64,000 bases of DNA. Source: Tethya wilhelma. Its lineage: Eukaryota > Porifera > Demospongiae > Tethyida > Tethyidae. Positions 33,498-45,079 of the stretch are shown here, piece by piece. The notes beneath the pieces are model-generated. The model had not been told where the DNA came from and searched no databases. It saw only the letters and a program-made list of their open reading frames with translations. The DNA is taken from contig CAXIPT010000007.1 of assembly GCA_964030475.1 (NCBI GenBank), forward strand, positions 4,936,715 through 5,000,714, in the 5' to 3' direction. The first letter of the stretch is position 1. Each line of letters opens with the position of its first letter. A program made the position numbers and the translations under genes.

Positions 33498-34935
33498 GGC
33501 TTGTGGTATGCTGACTGGAAAGTACACATATGCTGATCTGGTAGATCCTGAGGGGGAGAAAAAAACTGGGCGATTCTTTTTCAGTCCTAAGTGGTCAAAA
33601 GTGTAAGAATATCTTTTATAGCTTATTTGTTTTTGGGTTTTTTGTTAAAGACATTGCTGTGGATACAAGTGAATCTATAGCTGTTTTCTGCTATCTCTAA
33701 TTATAGGTACAGAAATCGATATTATCGTGAGTCAATACTAAAAGGTGTTGATCTAGTGAAGCAGGCACTGGATGAGGCATATGGAGCTGGTAAAGTGAGC
33801 ATGGTCAGTGCTTCTTATAGATGGCTCAACCATCACTCCAAGATGAAACCAGAATGCAATGGTAAGAGATTTTGAATCAAAAATTTATGCTCAACAATTT
33901 TATGATTGTAGACTTGTTTGGAAGAGTAGCAAAACAAACAAACAAACAACATAATTATAATATTTAACTATTTTTCATTTTCAAGATGGTATTGTCATTG
34001 GTGGAAGTAGCATGGAACAGATAGTCAGCAACATAGACGGCTGTGAAGAAGGACCCCTGGACCAATGTAAGATGAAGTTACTGTTATGATTATGTTTTGC
34101 TATAAGGGGACACTTAACATCATTATCACGCTAACTTCTGACCCCCATATAAGGTCACAAGAAATTATCAAAGTCAATATATATATAAATATATATGAAA
34201 ACATAATAAATGAAAACAATCTAAATAAAATCTAAAAATAAATGAAAACAATCATTATGTTAAAGGTGCTATTGCACGGAAGTTGTACGCGTAGTAATTT
34301 ACACCGCGTAGTGAAGCCATAATGTGCGTAGAACAATATGCGTGTATAAAAATGTGCGACCACGTGCAGTTTGAATTTGAACGCTTACAAGACATGACGA
34401 GCAGTAGAAGCGTACCAAGAGAAGGAACGGGGAAAAAAGAAGCTAGATGAGTGTAAGTCTAAGCGTATAAGTATGTCAGGTAGCTGTAACTTGCCACGTG
34501 GTCACAAAGAAAAATTATGCGTACGTTGGAGTCAACGCGAAAATAGGAGCGCAAATTGCATTCCAATGACGTATTTTCAACCAATGAAATTTCAGTATTG
34601 ATTTTTGGGCCATTTTTCAAAAAGTTGCCGCTTCCGTGCAATAGCACCTTTAATTTTTAATACCATTTTCTGTTAACGTCATGAGTCGAAACCCCCCCTC
34701 CCCTCTCCCCCTTAGCATCATAATGATGTTAATTTTTCCGAAAATATATAGTTTGGAAGTGTTCCCTAAGCAATGTCATGTTTAAAGCATATAATATGGC
34801 TGTATACAAGTCAATCAGCAATGACTGTACTGCATATCAATTTGTATGCATTTTTATTCGTTGGCAGGTGTGGTTGAAGCATTCGACAAGGCATGGGACC
34901 TTGACAAAGCCAATGCTGTCACTTACTATCGCTAG
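33498..34935 (+). CDS. AKR7-type aldo-keto reductase (aflatoxin aldehyde reductase family), C-terminal exons
   Basis: Exons 33498-33602, 33707-33861, 33986-34066, 34868-34935 (stop TAG). They encode LTGKYTYADL, RFFFSPKWS, YRNRYYRESI, SASYRWLNHHSKM, IVIGGSSMEQI, EEGPLD and the end AVTYYR, aligning with the last third of AKR7A2/3 (LTGKY, GRFF, YRNRFW, ALRWMYHHSQL, EEGPL). These enzymes reduce aldehydes with NADPH. The cofactor-binding segment (GGSS near the C-terminus) is present, but the catalytic Asp, Tyr, Lys and His of the barrel would be upstream. The gene begins abruptly after the N at 33497, so the 5' half is missing from this scaffold. A 390-bp inverted-repeat element occupies the last intron. 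Convergent with PIG-T, with 127 bp between. Confidence 0.82.
34261..34652. mobile_element. Inverted-repeat element in AKR7 intron
   Basis: TAAAGGTGCTATTGCACGGA at 34261 is perfectly inverted at the right end (TCCGTGCAATAGCACCTTTA, to 34652). No reading frame of note. It lies in the last intron of the AKR7-like gene. Confidence 0.75.
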
Positions 34936-35062
34936 TCATACAGCTAGAACTGAACACTATTGTACTCTCTATTTATGTTGAGTGTTTGAACTCAAAATTA
35001 ATTTAAACTCAGCACCATAGGTTCCAAATTTCTATTGATTTTTGTTATAATTATAAACAAAA

Positions 35063-35384
35063 CTATGATGATGGAGTTTCAGTTTCACTCTGTCCAAGCC
35101 CCTCCCCTTCGTTAGTCTGCTTTTCTACATTAACCCCTTTGTCACTACTAGTCTCTTCTTCTTTCTCTTCATTTTTCTTTCCTCCTCGTTTAAAACGCTC
35201 CAAGAGCCTTGCAAGTAGACCAGTACTCTTCCCAGTGTCAGGGGTCAATGTCCGTGTTGTTAGGTTGAAAATGGAGCCAAATGCTATGGCAATGACAGTA
35301 CAAACAAAACAGATGACATTGTAAGGCATGCTGAAGTCGGGGGTTGCCAGTTGGACCAGGAGGAGCTCTGTGTGGAGTCTGAGG

Positions 35385-35420
<36 letters not shown>

Positions 35421-35434
35421 TGTGTGTGTGTGTG

Positions 35435-35474
<40 letters not shown>

Positions 35475-38400
35475 TGTGTGTGTGTGTGTGCGTGCGTGAA
35501 CAGTTTCATGCGAGCTTTTTTTTGTTCCATTTCCATTAATGTTTACTTACTGCTGTGTCAAATTTTCACTGTCTTGTGGAACAAAGGTACAATTCGGGCA
35601 TTCGGGAAGAACAGTGGTCAGAACTGCAGAACTGCAACACCAAAACAGAACAAAAACTATAAATCATCAGATTTTTTATCACCAAACAATTGTTGTAAAT
35701 AAGAGCAAGTTTTAGTAGTAGTTTCTCTCACTTGATGTAAAAGCCGTGATGTGCATCAGGAGGGTGTTCCGTCCATTTGAGGAAGGCACGGTTGAACTGG
35801 AAAGAGACGGAGGCAGTTGAGAGAGGGGGAATGACTAGTAGCATCTCTAGCATGTGAGGTCTTTGACGATCCTTGGCTGGTTGGTAGTGACGGTAGAGAA
35901 TGGTCGCTGCACGTGGCCACACCTACCATTGTCCACTTGAAGGGTGTGTATAAACACACGACAGAACCATGGTACCATGTCCAGATAGAGCAGTTTGACC
36001 TCTGAACTCTGATGGTTGTTAGTGATCGTGGTGTGTAGTCCTCCCCACTCATGACCGGAACCAATGAGGACCCTCTGGGCGTGGAGCAGTGGAGGGGGAG
36101 GCATACCTGTGTGAAGGTGTGAAGGTGTGAGGGTGTGAGGGTATGAGGATGTGAGGGTATGAGGGTGTGAGGGTGTGATGGTGTGAGAGTGTAGGGAGAT
36201 ACATTACTCTTTCAAGTGAATTGTATACGTACAAACATACCTCGTGACAGTTTTTCTTGTGACTTAACTTGAACATCAAACTTCTTTACACCACCTACAG
36301 ACAGTCAACACAAATATTATAAAGATACAGAGACATTTTCGATAAGCGCACGCACACATGCACATGCATACACACACACACACACACACACACAATCAAA
36401 ACCTCTTACTAGTAACATTAGCAAGATCAAATACGGCCCATTCTACAGAGCCTTCTTCAAGCAACAGGTCATGAGATGGTTGGGGAGTGATGCTGAGACC
36501 GCTGTGAGTCTGGATGAGGAGACGGCTGGTGGAAGAGAGAGGACAGCTGGAGGCAAGAGATCGCGAGAAGAGAGACTTGAGGGACCAGTCTGTGCATGCA
36601 CGATGCGGAAGAGATGAAACAGAAAAGAAATTAAAGATGTGATGTTGTCAATAATTTACACTTATAGTTCATTAATAATTCAACACTGAAGAAGGCGACG
36701 GAATAGTCACTGAACCTGTTGGTTCAAAATAAACTAAAAATATACTATGCAATGGTTAGTGTACAAATTATTGAAGATTAGTACCAAGAAATCAAAGAAC
36801 AAGTACATACATGTAGCAGATGACAACTCCAGCTACTGTATACAAGAATCTTTTCCACCTTGGGAATGAAGCTACCTATGTGTGTGTACTACTTACAGAC
36901 TCAGAGGAGGTAGGATACGGTTGAACCTTGGGTAAAAGTTCACTAATGACGGTACCTTTGTCGCACCCACGATGATCTAATTAAACTGGTGGGCGACAAA
37001 GGCAGTACATCATTAGTCAACTATTGCCCAAAGGTCAATGGTTGATGTCCTACCTCCGCTGGGTCTGTAGGACCAGTGAGTAAACAAGTAAGGTATGTAC
37101 AAACATAAGTAGTTTCATTTCCGGGCCAAAAGAAGATTTCTTTTACAATAGCTGGGGTTGCATGAGGCTACTTATACCATATAGCGGGAAATTTTTGCTG
37201 GTCCAAAATTTTGTGATATTGGTCTTTTTAGCAAGAAGTCAAATTTATATTCTCACAGAACATTGATAGTGACAAACTGGAAGCATTATTACAAGCGCTA
37301 AAATTTCGCATTTTTTTTTTCGTGATCAGATTGTGACTGTAAAATCGCAAAAATTTGAACCCTGAGAAAATTTCCCACTTAATGGTATTATCTCGAGATC
37401 TGGTCTGTCTTACAAACTACACAGGTACAGCTACTCAGTAAGTAAGTTGTTTCACTTGCCCAAGCGACCAGCTTTCAAAGGAGGAGGAAAAACAACACTC
37501 AACGTCTGCTTGAGTTCCACACCAACTTGGCTACAAGACACGTCCTAGAGAGACAGTATACACAACTGACACTCATACACACATTTTGTATCAGTACATC
37601 AGTACTATCAATGGCTCCATGTTAGGTTATACCATATATGTAGCACAAAATATTGGTGGGAATAAAATTTGGCGGATTGCCAAAATTTTCAAGTTTGGTG
37701 GATTTTATTTTGGTGGTAGCACATGCAGCAATACGTGTATTCTGTATGTGCTGTGCAAAAAATGACTGTTTGACAGATTTAATATTTAATATTGGCAGTC
37801 CTTACCAAAACTGCCAATTCGCCAATATTAAAATCGCCAAATTTTTGTGCTATATGGAATGTCTACCAAGGGTATATAAACTCCAAGTTAGCATAATTTA
37901 TTATACATGCCCTTGGTACTACTGAGCATCGTAGAATCGGTACTCTAGGCGTCTCTACCTTGCAGACTGGATTAAAGTGAAGAGCCAGAGAGTGGAAATC
38001 AGTGTCGTAGAGTTTCAAGGCAGAAAAGAGGGTCGACAAACCAGCCTATAAAAAGAAAAGAAAAAAAAATACATCATCACCATGGTCACAGTGTTGTTCA
38101 ATAAGATAGAGCGCTCACGCTAGTCCCACAGGGAAGAAGCTTGGTCCATGGTGTAAAGTTCTCGGTGCAGACAGCTTCTCGAGGCAGAGCAGAATATCTC
38201 AGTTGAGATGAAGACAGGTTACCTTAATATAATGGTGTGTGTGGGAAAAAAAAATCTCCAACCGATTTCAAAATTTCAAGCACCATTGAAAAGTGCTTGT
38301 TCTCCCTGTTCTTTTGATTGCTTTTCCAGCTTCCTAACAGCTCACATACAAGCATATGAATCAAGAAATAACAGTTCAAGTTCACTTTTTTTTTTGGGAA

Positions 38401-39057
38401 TGGGCAACAAAGTTAGAGTGGTAATAGAATAGTATTCTAGGAAAAGAAAGTAGCCATGCAGATAGAAATACCAAGTGAATAAAAATGGACTTTAAACTCT
38501 AATGAAGGAGACACCATGCATATATCCTACAGTATCAAAGATAATCAATGTTCCTACCTATAACAGCTCCGTGAGGTTTGAAGGAGTGAAGAGGGTTGTA
38601 TGTGGAAGAAGGACCAATGGCATTCAAATGAGCACACAACATCCCAGACATAGCATTCACTACACCAGGCCACAGGGACTCAACACTGGGAGGAATTGAC
38701 AGAAAAACACAATGTCATAACAGAACCCACCAATACTGTAGATTGTGAAATTATTCATCAAAAACTTCGGCACAAACCATTAATTTTACAACAATGTATT
38801 TATATGGTGCCCCAAACTAAAATTAGTTTTTCACTAATGAAAATTTGCACAATTTTGACAGTTCTAGATTTCATGTACTTACTCAGCACTGGGTAGAAAC
38901 CATACCCAAAACTCCGCCCCTGGTGGAGCTGACATGGGTGGGTATCCCCACATTCTTGTTCTCCACATTCCTTGAGTGAGAGAGAGATGAAGCTCTTGGA
39001 CCTTATAGTGGGCCACGACCTCTGCAAACGACTTGGGAAATATACCATAATGGTGGA
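35063..39057 (-). CDS. PIGT: GPI transamidase subunit PIG-T (5' end missing)
   Basis: Part of the ER complex that attaches GPI anchors to proteins. Exons found: 38883-39057 ([36 protein letters not shown]), 38558-38685, about 38119-38210 ([14 protein letters not shown]), 37959-38045, 37456-37544 ([10 protein letters not shown]), 36410-36589, 36241-36294, 35927-36106 (LHAQRVL, DMVPWF), 35732-35906 ([12 protein letters not shown], [16 protein letters not shown]), 35551-35631, 35063-35378 ([16 protein letters not shown], the C-terminal membrane segment). These follow human PIG-T nearly block by block. Upstream lie (CA)n and the N at 39178; the signal-peptide exon was not found. After the membrane helix the tail is longer and more acidic than in vertebrates ([15 protein letters not shown]). 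Several introns carry repeats, including two inverted-repeat elements. Confidence 0.92.
35388..35491. repeat. (TG)n microsatellite
   Basis: About 100 bp of TG with scattered GAG and CG interruptions, in the last intron of the PIG-T gene. Confidence 0.95.
36111..36195. repeat. Minisatellite (GTGTGAGG/GTATGAGG units)
   Basis: Tandem 7-9-bp units of the type GTGTGAGG, GTATGAGG, GTGTGATG at about 36111-36195, next to a PIG-T exon acceptor. Confidence 0.85.
37174..37387. mobile_element. MITE-like inverted-repeat element (GCGGGAAATTTT family), copy 3
   Basis: The left end TACCATATAGCGGGAAATTT and right end AAATTTCCCACTTAATGGTA are an imperfect inverted pair, more diverged than copies 1 and 2. It lies in a PIG-T intron. 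Confidence 0.65.
37629..37860. mobile_element. Inverted-repeat element in PIG-T intron
   Basis: ATACCATATATGTAGCACAA at the left matches inverted TTTTTGTGCTATATGGAAT at the right, and GGCGGATT/GGTGGATT repeats facing CGCCAATATT lie inside. Related in style to the GCGGGAAATTTT family but with different ends. No coding capacity. Confidence 0.6.
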
Positions 39058-39084
39058 CTGTATTGAAAGAAGATACACCCACAG

Positions 39085-39088
<4 letters not shown>

Positions 39089-39177
<89 letters not shown>
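39089..39177. repeat. (CA)n microsatellite ending at a single-N join
   Basis: About 88 bp of pure CA ends in N at 39178. The PIG-T 5' exons should lie beyond it but are not found, so the join is probably wrong or leaves out sequence. Confidence 0.9.
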
Positions 39178-39370
39178 NTTGATTTAGGTGAGTCATTTTT
39201 AGCATTCAGTTTTTGTATTGTGGTGAATGGGCAACTTTTATTTAGTTCAGATAATTGCAAAATAGAGCACCACTGTTTTTTTTTCTACACAGAACTATTA
39301 CTAGACAAAACCACTATTCAGAACTTTGTGGTCGACTTAATCGTACTCCTTTACTTCCTAGTCTTCACTA

Positions 39371-39604
39371 GAACTTGGTTGTACTGTTGAAAAAAAGATT
39401 CGAATCAATCACTTCAAGGATACCTGTGCTAAACAAAGTTCCACCATCACCTCCAGCGGCATTGCTGCTAAAAGAATTTGAGTTTCTTATGGTGAGGATA
39501 TCACGGCTTTTAAAAGCACCGCCACTGGTACCTGCAGAGTTGTGGATGAAGCTATTGTTGTTTTCTATTATCACAGTGCCGTGGTGGCTGAACACGGCAC
39601 CACC
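39371..39604 (-). pseudogene. Pmp-like fragment, inverted near-copy of 33263-33496
   Basis: Encodes FSHHGTVIIENNNSF, AGTSGGAFKSRD and GGDGGTLFSTGILE, differing from the upstream gene by about one residue (GGAFKS versus GGAIKS). The similarity begins and ends abruptly, at GGTGGTGCCGTG and at ACAACCAA, the same base at which the upstream copy meets its N. It has no signal peptide or continuation, so it is a stray fragment or the true partner end of a misjoined contig. Confidence 0.75.
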
Positions 39605-39994
39605 ATGCTCTAGCAGCCTGGCATGAGCAACTGCATTATTATAATTAAATTACAGTCAAATCAGAAGGGATTCGCTGTTTCTTTTCCTTTTCAGGATTCT
39701 TTAACTGGGTTTGAACTTTTTCTACCTGTATGTTATGATCGAATTTTTACTGCACATGCTGTAAATTACTGTATTAAAACATTATGCCACAACATGACAA
39801 TCTATATATCATTTGAAAGCTCTTTTCACGCTAATTAGAATGATGCAAGCTTAAGTTTGGTATGATTAATCATTATCCCATAATAGTTGAAAGTATCAAG
39901 TTAGTACCAAAAAAGGGCCACAAAAAGGCCACAAAAAATTCCATTATATTAGAGTCTAGGAGAATTGAATAAGACTGTAGCCATTACTATTGCA

Positions 39995-40198
39995 TTAAGT
40001 ATGCTGAGAGCTTTCAAATGATATGGTAAACCCAGCACCCATTTGAGCTAGCTCCTCTTTGTTTTGGCTGGTCAAGAAGTGAGGAAGAGTCACTATAACA
40101 GGTGAGGTGAACTCTATCTCTTCTTGTGGACAAAGCCACAGGATAGGGGAGATCGGATGTGTGTTAACAGGGAAATGAAACGGACCATACATTGCCAC
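39995..40198 (-). pseudogene. ZU5-like domain fragment
   Basis: An open stretch reads AMYGPFHFPVNTHPISPILW, then FTSPVIVTLPHFLT. This resembles the ZU5-type module found in UNC5/ankyrin relatives and in many sponge death-domain proteins (relatives read YGPF, SPI and LPHFL at the same places). Only about 65 residues can be read and neither side continues with recognisable exons. Probably a gene remnant or one exon of a gene I cannot assemble. Confidence 0.4.
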
Positions 40199-40506
40199 AC
40201 CCAGCTCAAAGTGTATGACCTTTCCTTAACACCTTTCCCATCCTAGGTCCCATCTACCCCAGTTACTGGTATGCCAGACCAATTACAACTTCTACTTGTC
40301 ACTATATACACTACCACACACGTGGAGGTCAAAGCTCTGCTAACTAGTCAAACTGGTTTTACCTTGCTTGACATTCTGGTACACCAAATTTTGATATGCA
40401 CTTCCTAGAAAGGCCTAGATACACATGGAATAGCTAACTCAAAATTCGCGGAAATTCCCAAACGTCCGGTTTTCGCTTGGAGCCTCACATATGTTATGTT
40501 ATAGTT

Positions 40507-40599
40507 ATACCATAGTAGTAGGGAATTATGGTTGATAACCACCCAGAGCCCGAGGGCGAGGGTGTGGTTATCACCATAATTCCCGTACTACTATGGTAT
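40507..40599. repeat. Foldback (hairpin) element
   Basis: ATACCATAGTAGTAGGGAAT...GATAACCA (40507-40541) is inverted at 40565-40599 (TGGTTATCACCATAATTCCC and on) with about 23 bp of loop. Over 90 bp it can fold into a nearly perfect hairpin. The rest of 39.6-41.06 kb holds only the ZU5-like fragment and a (CA)n tract at 40839-40882. Confidence 0.8.
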
Positions 40600-40836
40600 A
40601 GGTATTATATATCCGTTCTGATTGGTTGTTTGAGCTCATATGCCTAGTAACAAAAATACCCAGCAACGGTTATTTTTTCATTTAGAACAAAAAACCTGCC
40701 TGCCCATCGATGGTAAATTACGGATATTATAGCTATAATAATTATGCATAGTAAAAATGGAAAAATAATTCAAAGGTGTATTTGTCCAAACGTACCCCAG
40801 AGTGTAAATCTTTAGAATTTTGTTTGATTGATCCTG

Positions 40837-40884
<48 letters not shown>

Positions 40885-41063
40885 TATTATATTATAAGTT
40901 TGTTATAGCTATCATAATTTTTTATGATGTTAAGATGGAACCATTATTTGATTACCAGTAGAGGTTGCCATTGTTAACATGTGTACTGTGAGAAAACTTT
41001 GTTTATCACAAACAATGTTGTCCACTTGAAGATAATGATAAAGGGTTGAAAATTCTTCCTCAG

Positions 41064-41763
41064 CTAAGTCCTCAAGTTTCTGCTTCAAGTGACCTAGAAA
41101 ATCTTGATCTGAATAGCTGCCACACTATCTCCTACAAAGAAGTTAACCACACTCCTGGAGTTACTTACAGTAAGTCTGGGGAAGAAGTACCTGATCTCGA
41201 GTGGACCCCTGTGAAGAGGAAGCGGCGAAGAAGGCAAACCCATCTTAAGAAAGACCATACCAGCAGTGATAGTGAGCTTGATGTTTCTTGCTCTAGACTT
41301 GTTCAATTTGAAGAAAGAGATGGTACTCCTGGTCTAGAAGGGGACCCCCCAATGTGGACCCCAATTGAACCAGCGAAAGCAGGTTTTCCTGTAAGGAAGG
41401 TAGCTAGCTAATCCTTTACCTTTCTCATGCTTAATAACCGTGATACATATATTTGATTGTATTGGACTCTTAGTATAGGACAAATGCCCTGAAATCAAAT
41501 TTATCATTAATCTCACCTTCAAATTCTAGTGCTTTACTCATAGATACCTGTTGTGTACATAACTATTAATTTTATTGTATAATATGTGGAAAAATTTTTA
41601 CTGNTCCACTGATCTCATCTTTGTCTAGATGTGAAGAGGAGCAAAATGAAGTAGCTAAAGACCAACTCTACGAGAGTAGCTTATTTCTGGAAGAGAAGCA
41701 AAGAAAAAAACTATTTTCTCAAAATCAGACTGGACTTGATACTACTAGAGTGTTGGCTGTACA
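41064..41763 (+). CDS. Unknown basic protein, two exons visible
   Basis: Exon 41064-41399 encodes a polar sequence with a nuclear-localisation-like cluster (VKRKRRRRQTHLKK) and two related phrases, TPGVTYSKSG...LEWTPV and TPGLEGDPPMWTPI. A second exon, about 41632-41763 after a TTTGTCTAG acceptor, gives EEEQNEVAKDQLYESSLFLE and EEKQRKKLFSQ with stop TGA. Reading phase does not close directly between the two, so an exon may be missing near the N at 41604, or the donor differs. I do not recognise the family. A nuclear role is only suggested by the basic cluster. Confidence 0.45.
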
Positions 41764-42051
41764 ATCATGATGATGGCAGCTATAAAGTGCTGTAATCTCA
41801 ACAAGTTAGAATAGTGTATGCAACACTCAGTACCGTAAATATGAAATTTTTGTGGTAAAAAAATTTCGTATGTTTAATTTTGTGCTGAAAAATTTCATAG
41901 GATCGCTGCGTTCTACAGCCTCACCCACAGTTTTGTAATTCTTCATGTATTTAATAATTTTCACACTTGGCAGCGACTACGAAAATTTATCAACTACGAA
42001 ATTTTCATGATTTACAGTATTTTGTAAGTACTCTGTTATACATAGTACAAG

Positions 42052-42496
42052 TGCAGTTCGACAGAGCAAAAGAGCAAAATTTTGAAAATTTGTTCAAAAC
42101 CTTCTAAAACTGCATGTACTCACTTTATTGGTTGCTAGAAAGTACAAATTCATTGTTAAACAAAATGCACTGTTTCTAATATTAATATAATATTTTTGGC
42201 TCAAACTCTTGAGTTAAGAGTTCTAGTCTGGTACACATAATTATCAATGCAGTGTCGAACTGCATGCAACACTTCATTCTTTAACTCCCAGTAGTTTGCT
42301 AGATTTTATCGCTAACGTTTTTTCTCTACCTTGTGAGCCACGCCCAACAGGTAGCGCGTGATTAGACCCGCCCCCCTAACTGAAGCCACACTAGTGATTA
42401 CTGAACACATCTACCAAGTACTGTCAATACTTCCATAAAAATTTTAGTGAATTGCAAAAAAGTCAAAATTTTGCTCTTTTCCTCTGTTGCACTGTA
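42052..42496. mobile_element. Inverted-repeat element with AGAGCAAAATTTTGA ends
   Basis: GCAGTTCGACAGAGCAAAAG...CAAAATTTTGA at the left is matched, inverted and with a few mismatches, by TCAAAATTTTGCTCTTTTCC...CTGTTGCACTGTA at the right. About 440 bp, no coding capacity. Confidence 0.6.
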
Positions 42497-43394
42497 CAAT
42501 ATCATAAGTGTAGTAGTGCAACATGAAAAATCAACAGGACTTTTGAACAATTTATTCATGCAACATGTAGAGTAGATGAGTACAACACCAGAGCACCTTC
42601 AATTCTTGAGCTCTGTTGGTGAAGTGAAGGAAAACTGAAAATTTGATATTGTGGCGTCAGCAAAATTGAGGCTGGTATATAAACCATGATCATGCATTCG
42701 TCATTTTTGCTTGTTAATAGTATGCATAGCTCTCATGAAAATTTATAATCCTCTAATAAAGTTTCTTTTGCTTTGCACCAGTACATTCACAAACACTGTC
42801 AGTGAATCACTGATGGCTGGCAAGACCTCACCACATTCATCATGCATATGATGCAATATAAATTATGGATCACGTGCTTTGTTTTTGACCCAATGAACTC
42901 AGTTGAGATGGCGACAGTGAACGTGGGAGAAGATGGCAAAGGTATGGCAATGAATAGGGCTAGCTGTTTATATAAAACAAGATAAAGAATGCAATGAATA
43001 ATATTATGGAAAAGGTAGCCATTCTTTCCATGCTAATATTAGGGTTCTGTACAGAGCTACCAGAGGAGGTACAGGACCCTTCAATGAGGTCTATTGTAAA
43101 GCATGATACCCTTGCTTTAGTTAGAGGTCACTCTATTCGTTGTTTTTCCATTCACATTCAAGTTGTAAGCTTGCCAAAAAAAAGTTCAACATTCCATTAG
43201 ACCAGTAACCATAAATAATCATGGCAACTGAGGTCAAAGGTCACGATGTTTTGCGGAAAACTACACTTTAGAACCATAATTCCAGGGGTAGGATTGGACT
43301 AAACAGCTGTTTTTCTTACTAGAAATTGATAGAAACTGCTTTCCACAGCGAATGCACTAGGTAAGATGATATTAATGGCTCCTTCCATATACAC

Positions 43395-43635
43395 CAGGGG
43401 GTGGTGACTCCCATAATTATGTGCTGTACTTGGAGCCGCGACCGCGGTCAAGATTTTGACCGTTGACCGAGACTAAAATTTGATTTTGACCGTTGACTGA
43501 GCGGCGAAATTCGCGCTTGACTGACGATCTTTACCAACTTCGATCGTCATCTAAAATCTCATTTTGACCGTTGACCGTCATCTTGACCGCGGTCGCGGCT
43601 CCAAGTACAGTACATATGGGAGTCGCCACCCCCTG
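43395..43635. mobile_element. Inverted-repeat element (CAAGGGG family), copy 3
   Basis: Ends CAGGGGGTGGTGACTCCCAT and its inverted match (ATGGGAGTCGCCACCCCCTG), with the family block GCCGCGACCGCGGTCAAGAT and core TTGACCGTTGACC units. The first bases read CAGGGGG rather than CAAGGGG, and no matching target duplication is visible. Confidence 0.75.
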
Positions 43636-43981
43636 ATTGGAATTTGCGGTAGTGACATTGACGACGTGAAAGGTCAAAGGAGGTCGCATATCAATAATTA
43701 CCCCGGCTATTAAAAACTCTAATTTTACATAAAGATCATATATATCTGACCTCACACAGTGCTAGCACTTGTGACATCCTGGCCTTGAGGGCAGACTTAT
43801 TTTGTAATATTTCATCCAGATCATGGCATGTATAGAACTCAAGACAATACAGACTATAAGCTAGCTAACAGACCCCTAATCTACTTACTTGGGTCCAAGT
43901 CAATACTCAGTGGTGGATACATAATCAATAATCAATACATAATCAATAACTCACGCATGCATATTTAGTTTTGCATGCTAT

Positions 43982-44994
43982 ATGAATGCGCCAATGCCGG
44001 CCTGCTATCAGTATGCGCCTTCATTATTCTCAGAGCCTATTCAAAGAAGAGCTGTACGTCTTGGCAGACATGGACGCAACATCGATGACACATCAGTTGA
44101 AGTACTGACAAACAATAAGCGTCAATCCCTTGAAGTTCCCCCTTCCCCTCCGCACCAGTCCGTTGATGGTCCCCTCCTGGTGCTGCCTCCAATTGAGAGA
44201 CGAGATCAGAGTGCTGCCCAAGGAGGAATCAATGATAGAGACTCCTTGGAGAACGAGGTGTCTTTGGTGGGCATCCTCATTGCAGACTGGGTACATAGTA
44301 ACCTCACACCAGACATTCCCTGGGTACTTTGGAGGGCTGGCTTTGTTCCTGCATGATATATAATATACAAGAACAAATTTTTAAAATATAATGCTTAACT
44401 TCTGGGAGGGCTTCCCAACTTACTTAGACGCTTTGGATATGCATCAGGGGAGATCTGAGTATATGAGAGTAATATACGTACTCTTGGTGAAATTGTTTGC
44501 AGATGTAGACATTTATACACTATAATTTGTTGCCTTCACTGTATAGAATGAACTGGACACCACTCCTTTCTTTGACAATCTGCCGAACGAGATCACTCTT
44601 CTCATCTTCAAGCAATTGAGCATAAGAGATTTGTGTATATGTGCACAGGTAAGTCAGTCAGTGAGTGAGTAAGCAATTAAGAGTTGATATGTTTGACTCA
44701 ACAATATCATTTGAACTAGATGCAAAAAATTGAAAAAAATCGGCAAATTTTCTTTGTAGCTCAATATCCTCTGAATTTACTGGCACTGTATTAAAGAACC
44801 GACACCATTAACTACAATGTATTTAGCTTTAGTTTATGGAGTCAGCTCTCTAGGCACAGCCTTTTAAGTTAATTATGGTACATTTGTTTCTCCAGGTTAG
44901 CAGGTCATGGAAGTCCCTGGCAGAGGACGAATCCTTGTGGCGCAATATGTGTCACAAAATGGGGTATGCTGTTCCTATGACATGGTGAGTGAGG
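43982..44994 (+). CDS. F-box protein, N-terminal part (cut at poly-C/N join)
   Basis: Exons: 43982 to about 44257 (MNAPMPACYQYAP..., donor inferred after ENE), 44547-44648 and 44896-44994. The last two encode FFDNLPNEITLLIFKQLSIRDLCICAQVSRSW (broken here by an exon junction after CAQ) and DESLWRNMCHKMGYAVP, a clear F-box of the kind that binds Skp1 in SCF ubiquitin ligases. The substrate-binding domain that would name the gene (WD40, LRR or other) lies beyond the poly-C run at 45056-45078 and the N at 45079, and is not seen downstream. Confidence 0.65.
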
Positions 44995-45079
44995 ATCAAT
45001 ATCATGTGTATGGCTGTACAGTATTGTAGTGAAAAATATCTCCCGTGAATTTTGTCCCCCCCCCCCCCCCCCCCCCCCN

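Larger units (their letters stand above)
41764..43981. other. Repeat-rich intergenic region
   Basis: Holds an imperfect TACCGTAAA...TTTACAGTA foldback (about 41832-42020), an inverted-repeat element at 42052-42496 and a CAGGGGG-type element at 43395-43635. Small open frames such as 42994-43200 have no recognisable similarity and are not called as genes. Confidence 0.5.

Noticed and set aside
32307..33536. A single protein fusing Pmp repeats to the sequence after 33497
   Set aside because: The frame crosses an N, and the following bases in another frame encode clear AKR7 sequence. Treated as two truncated genes.
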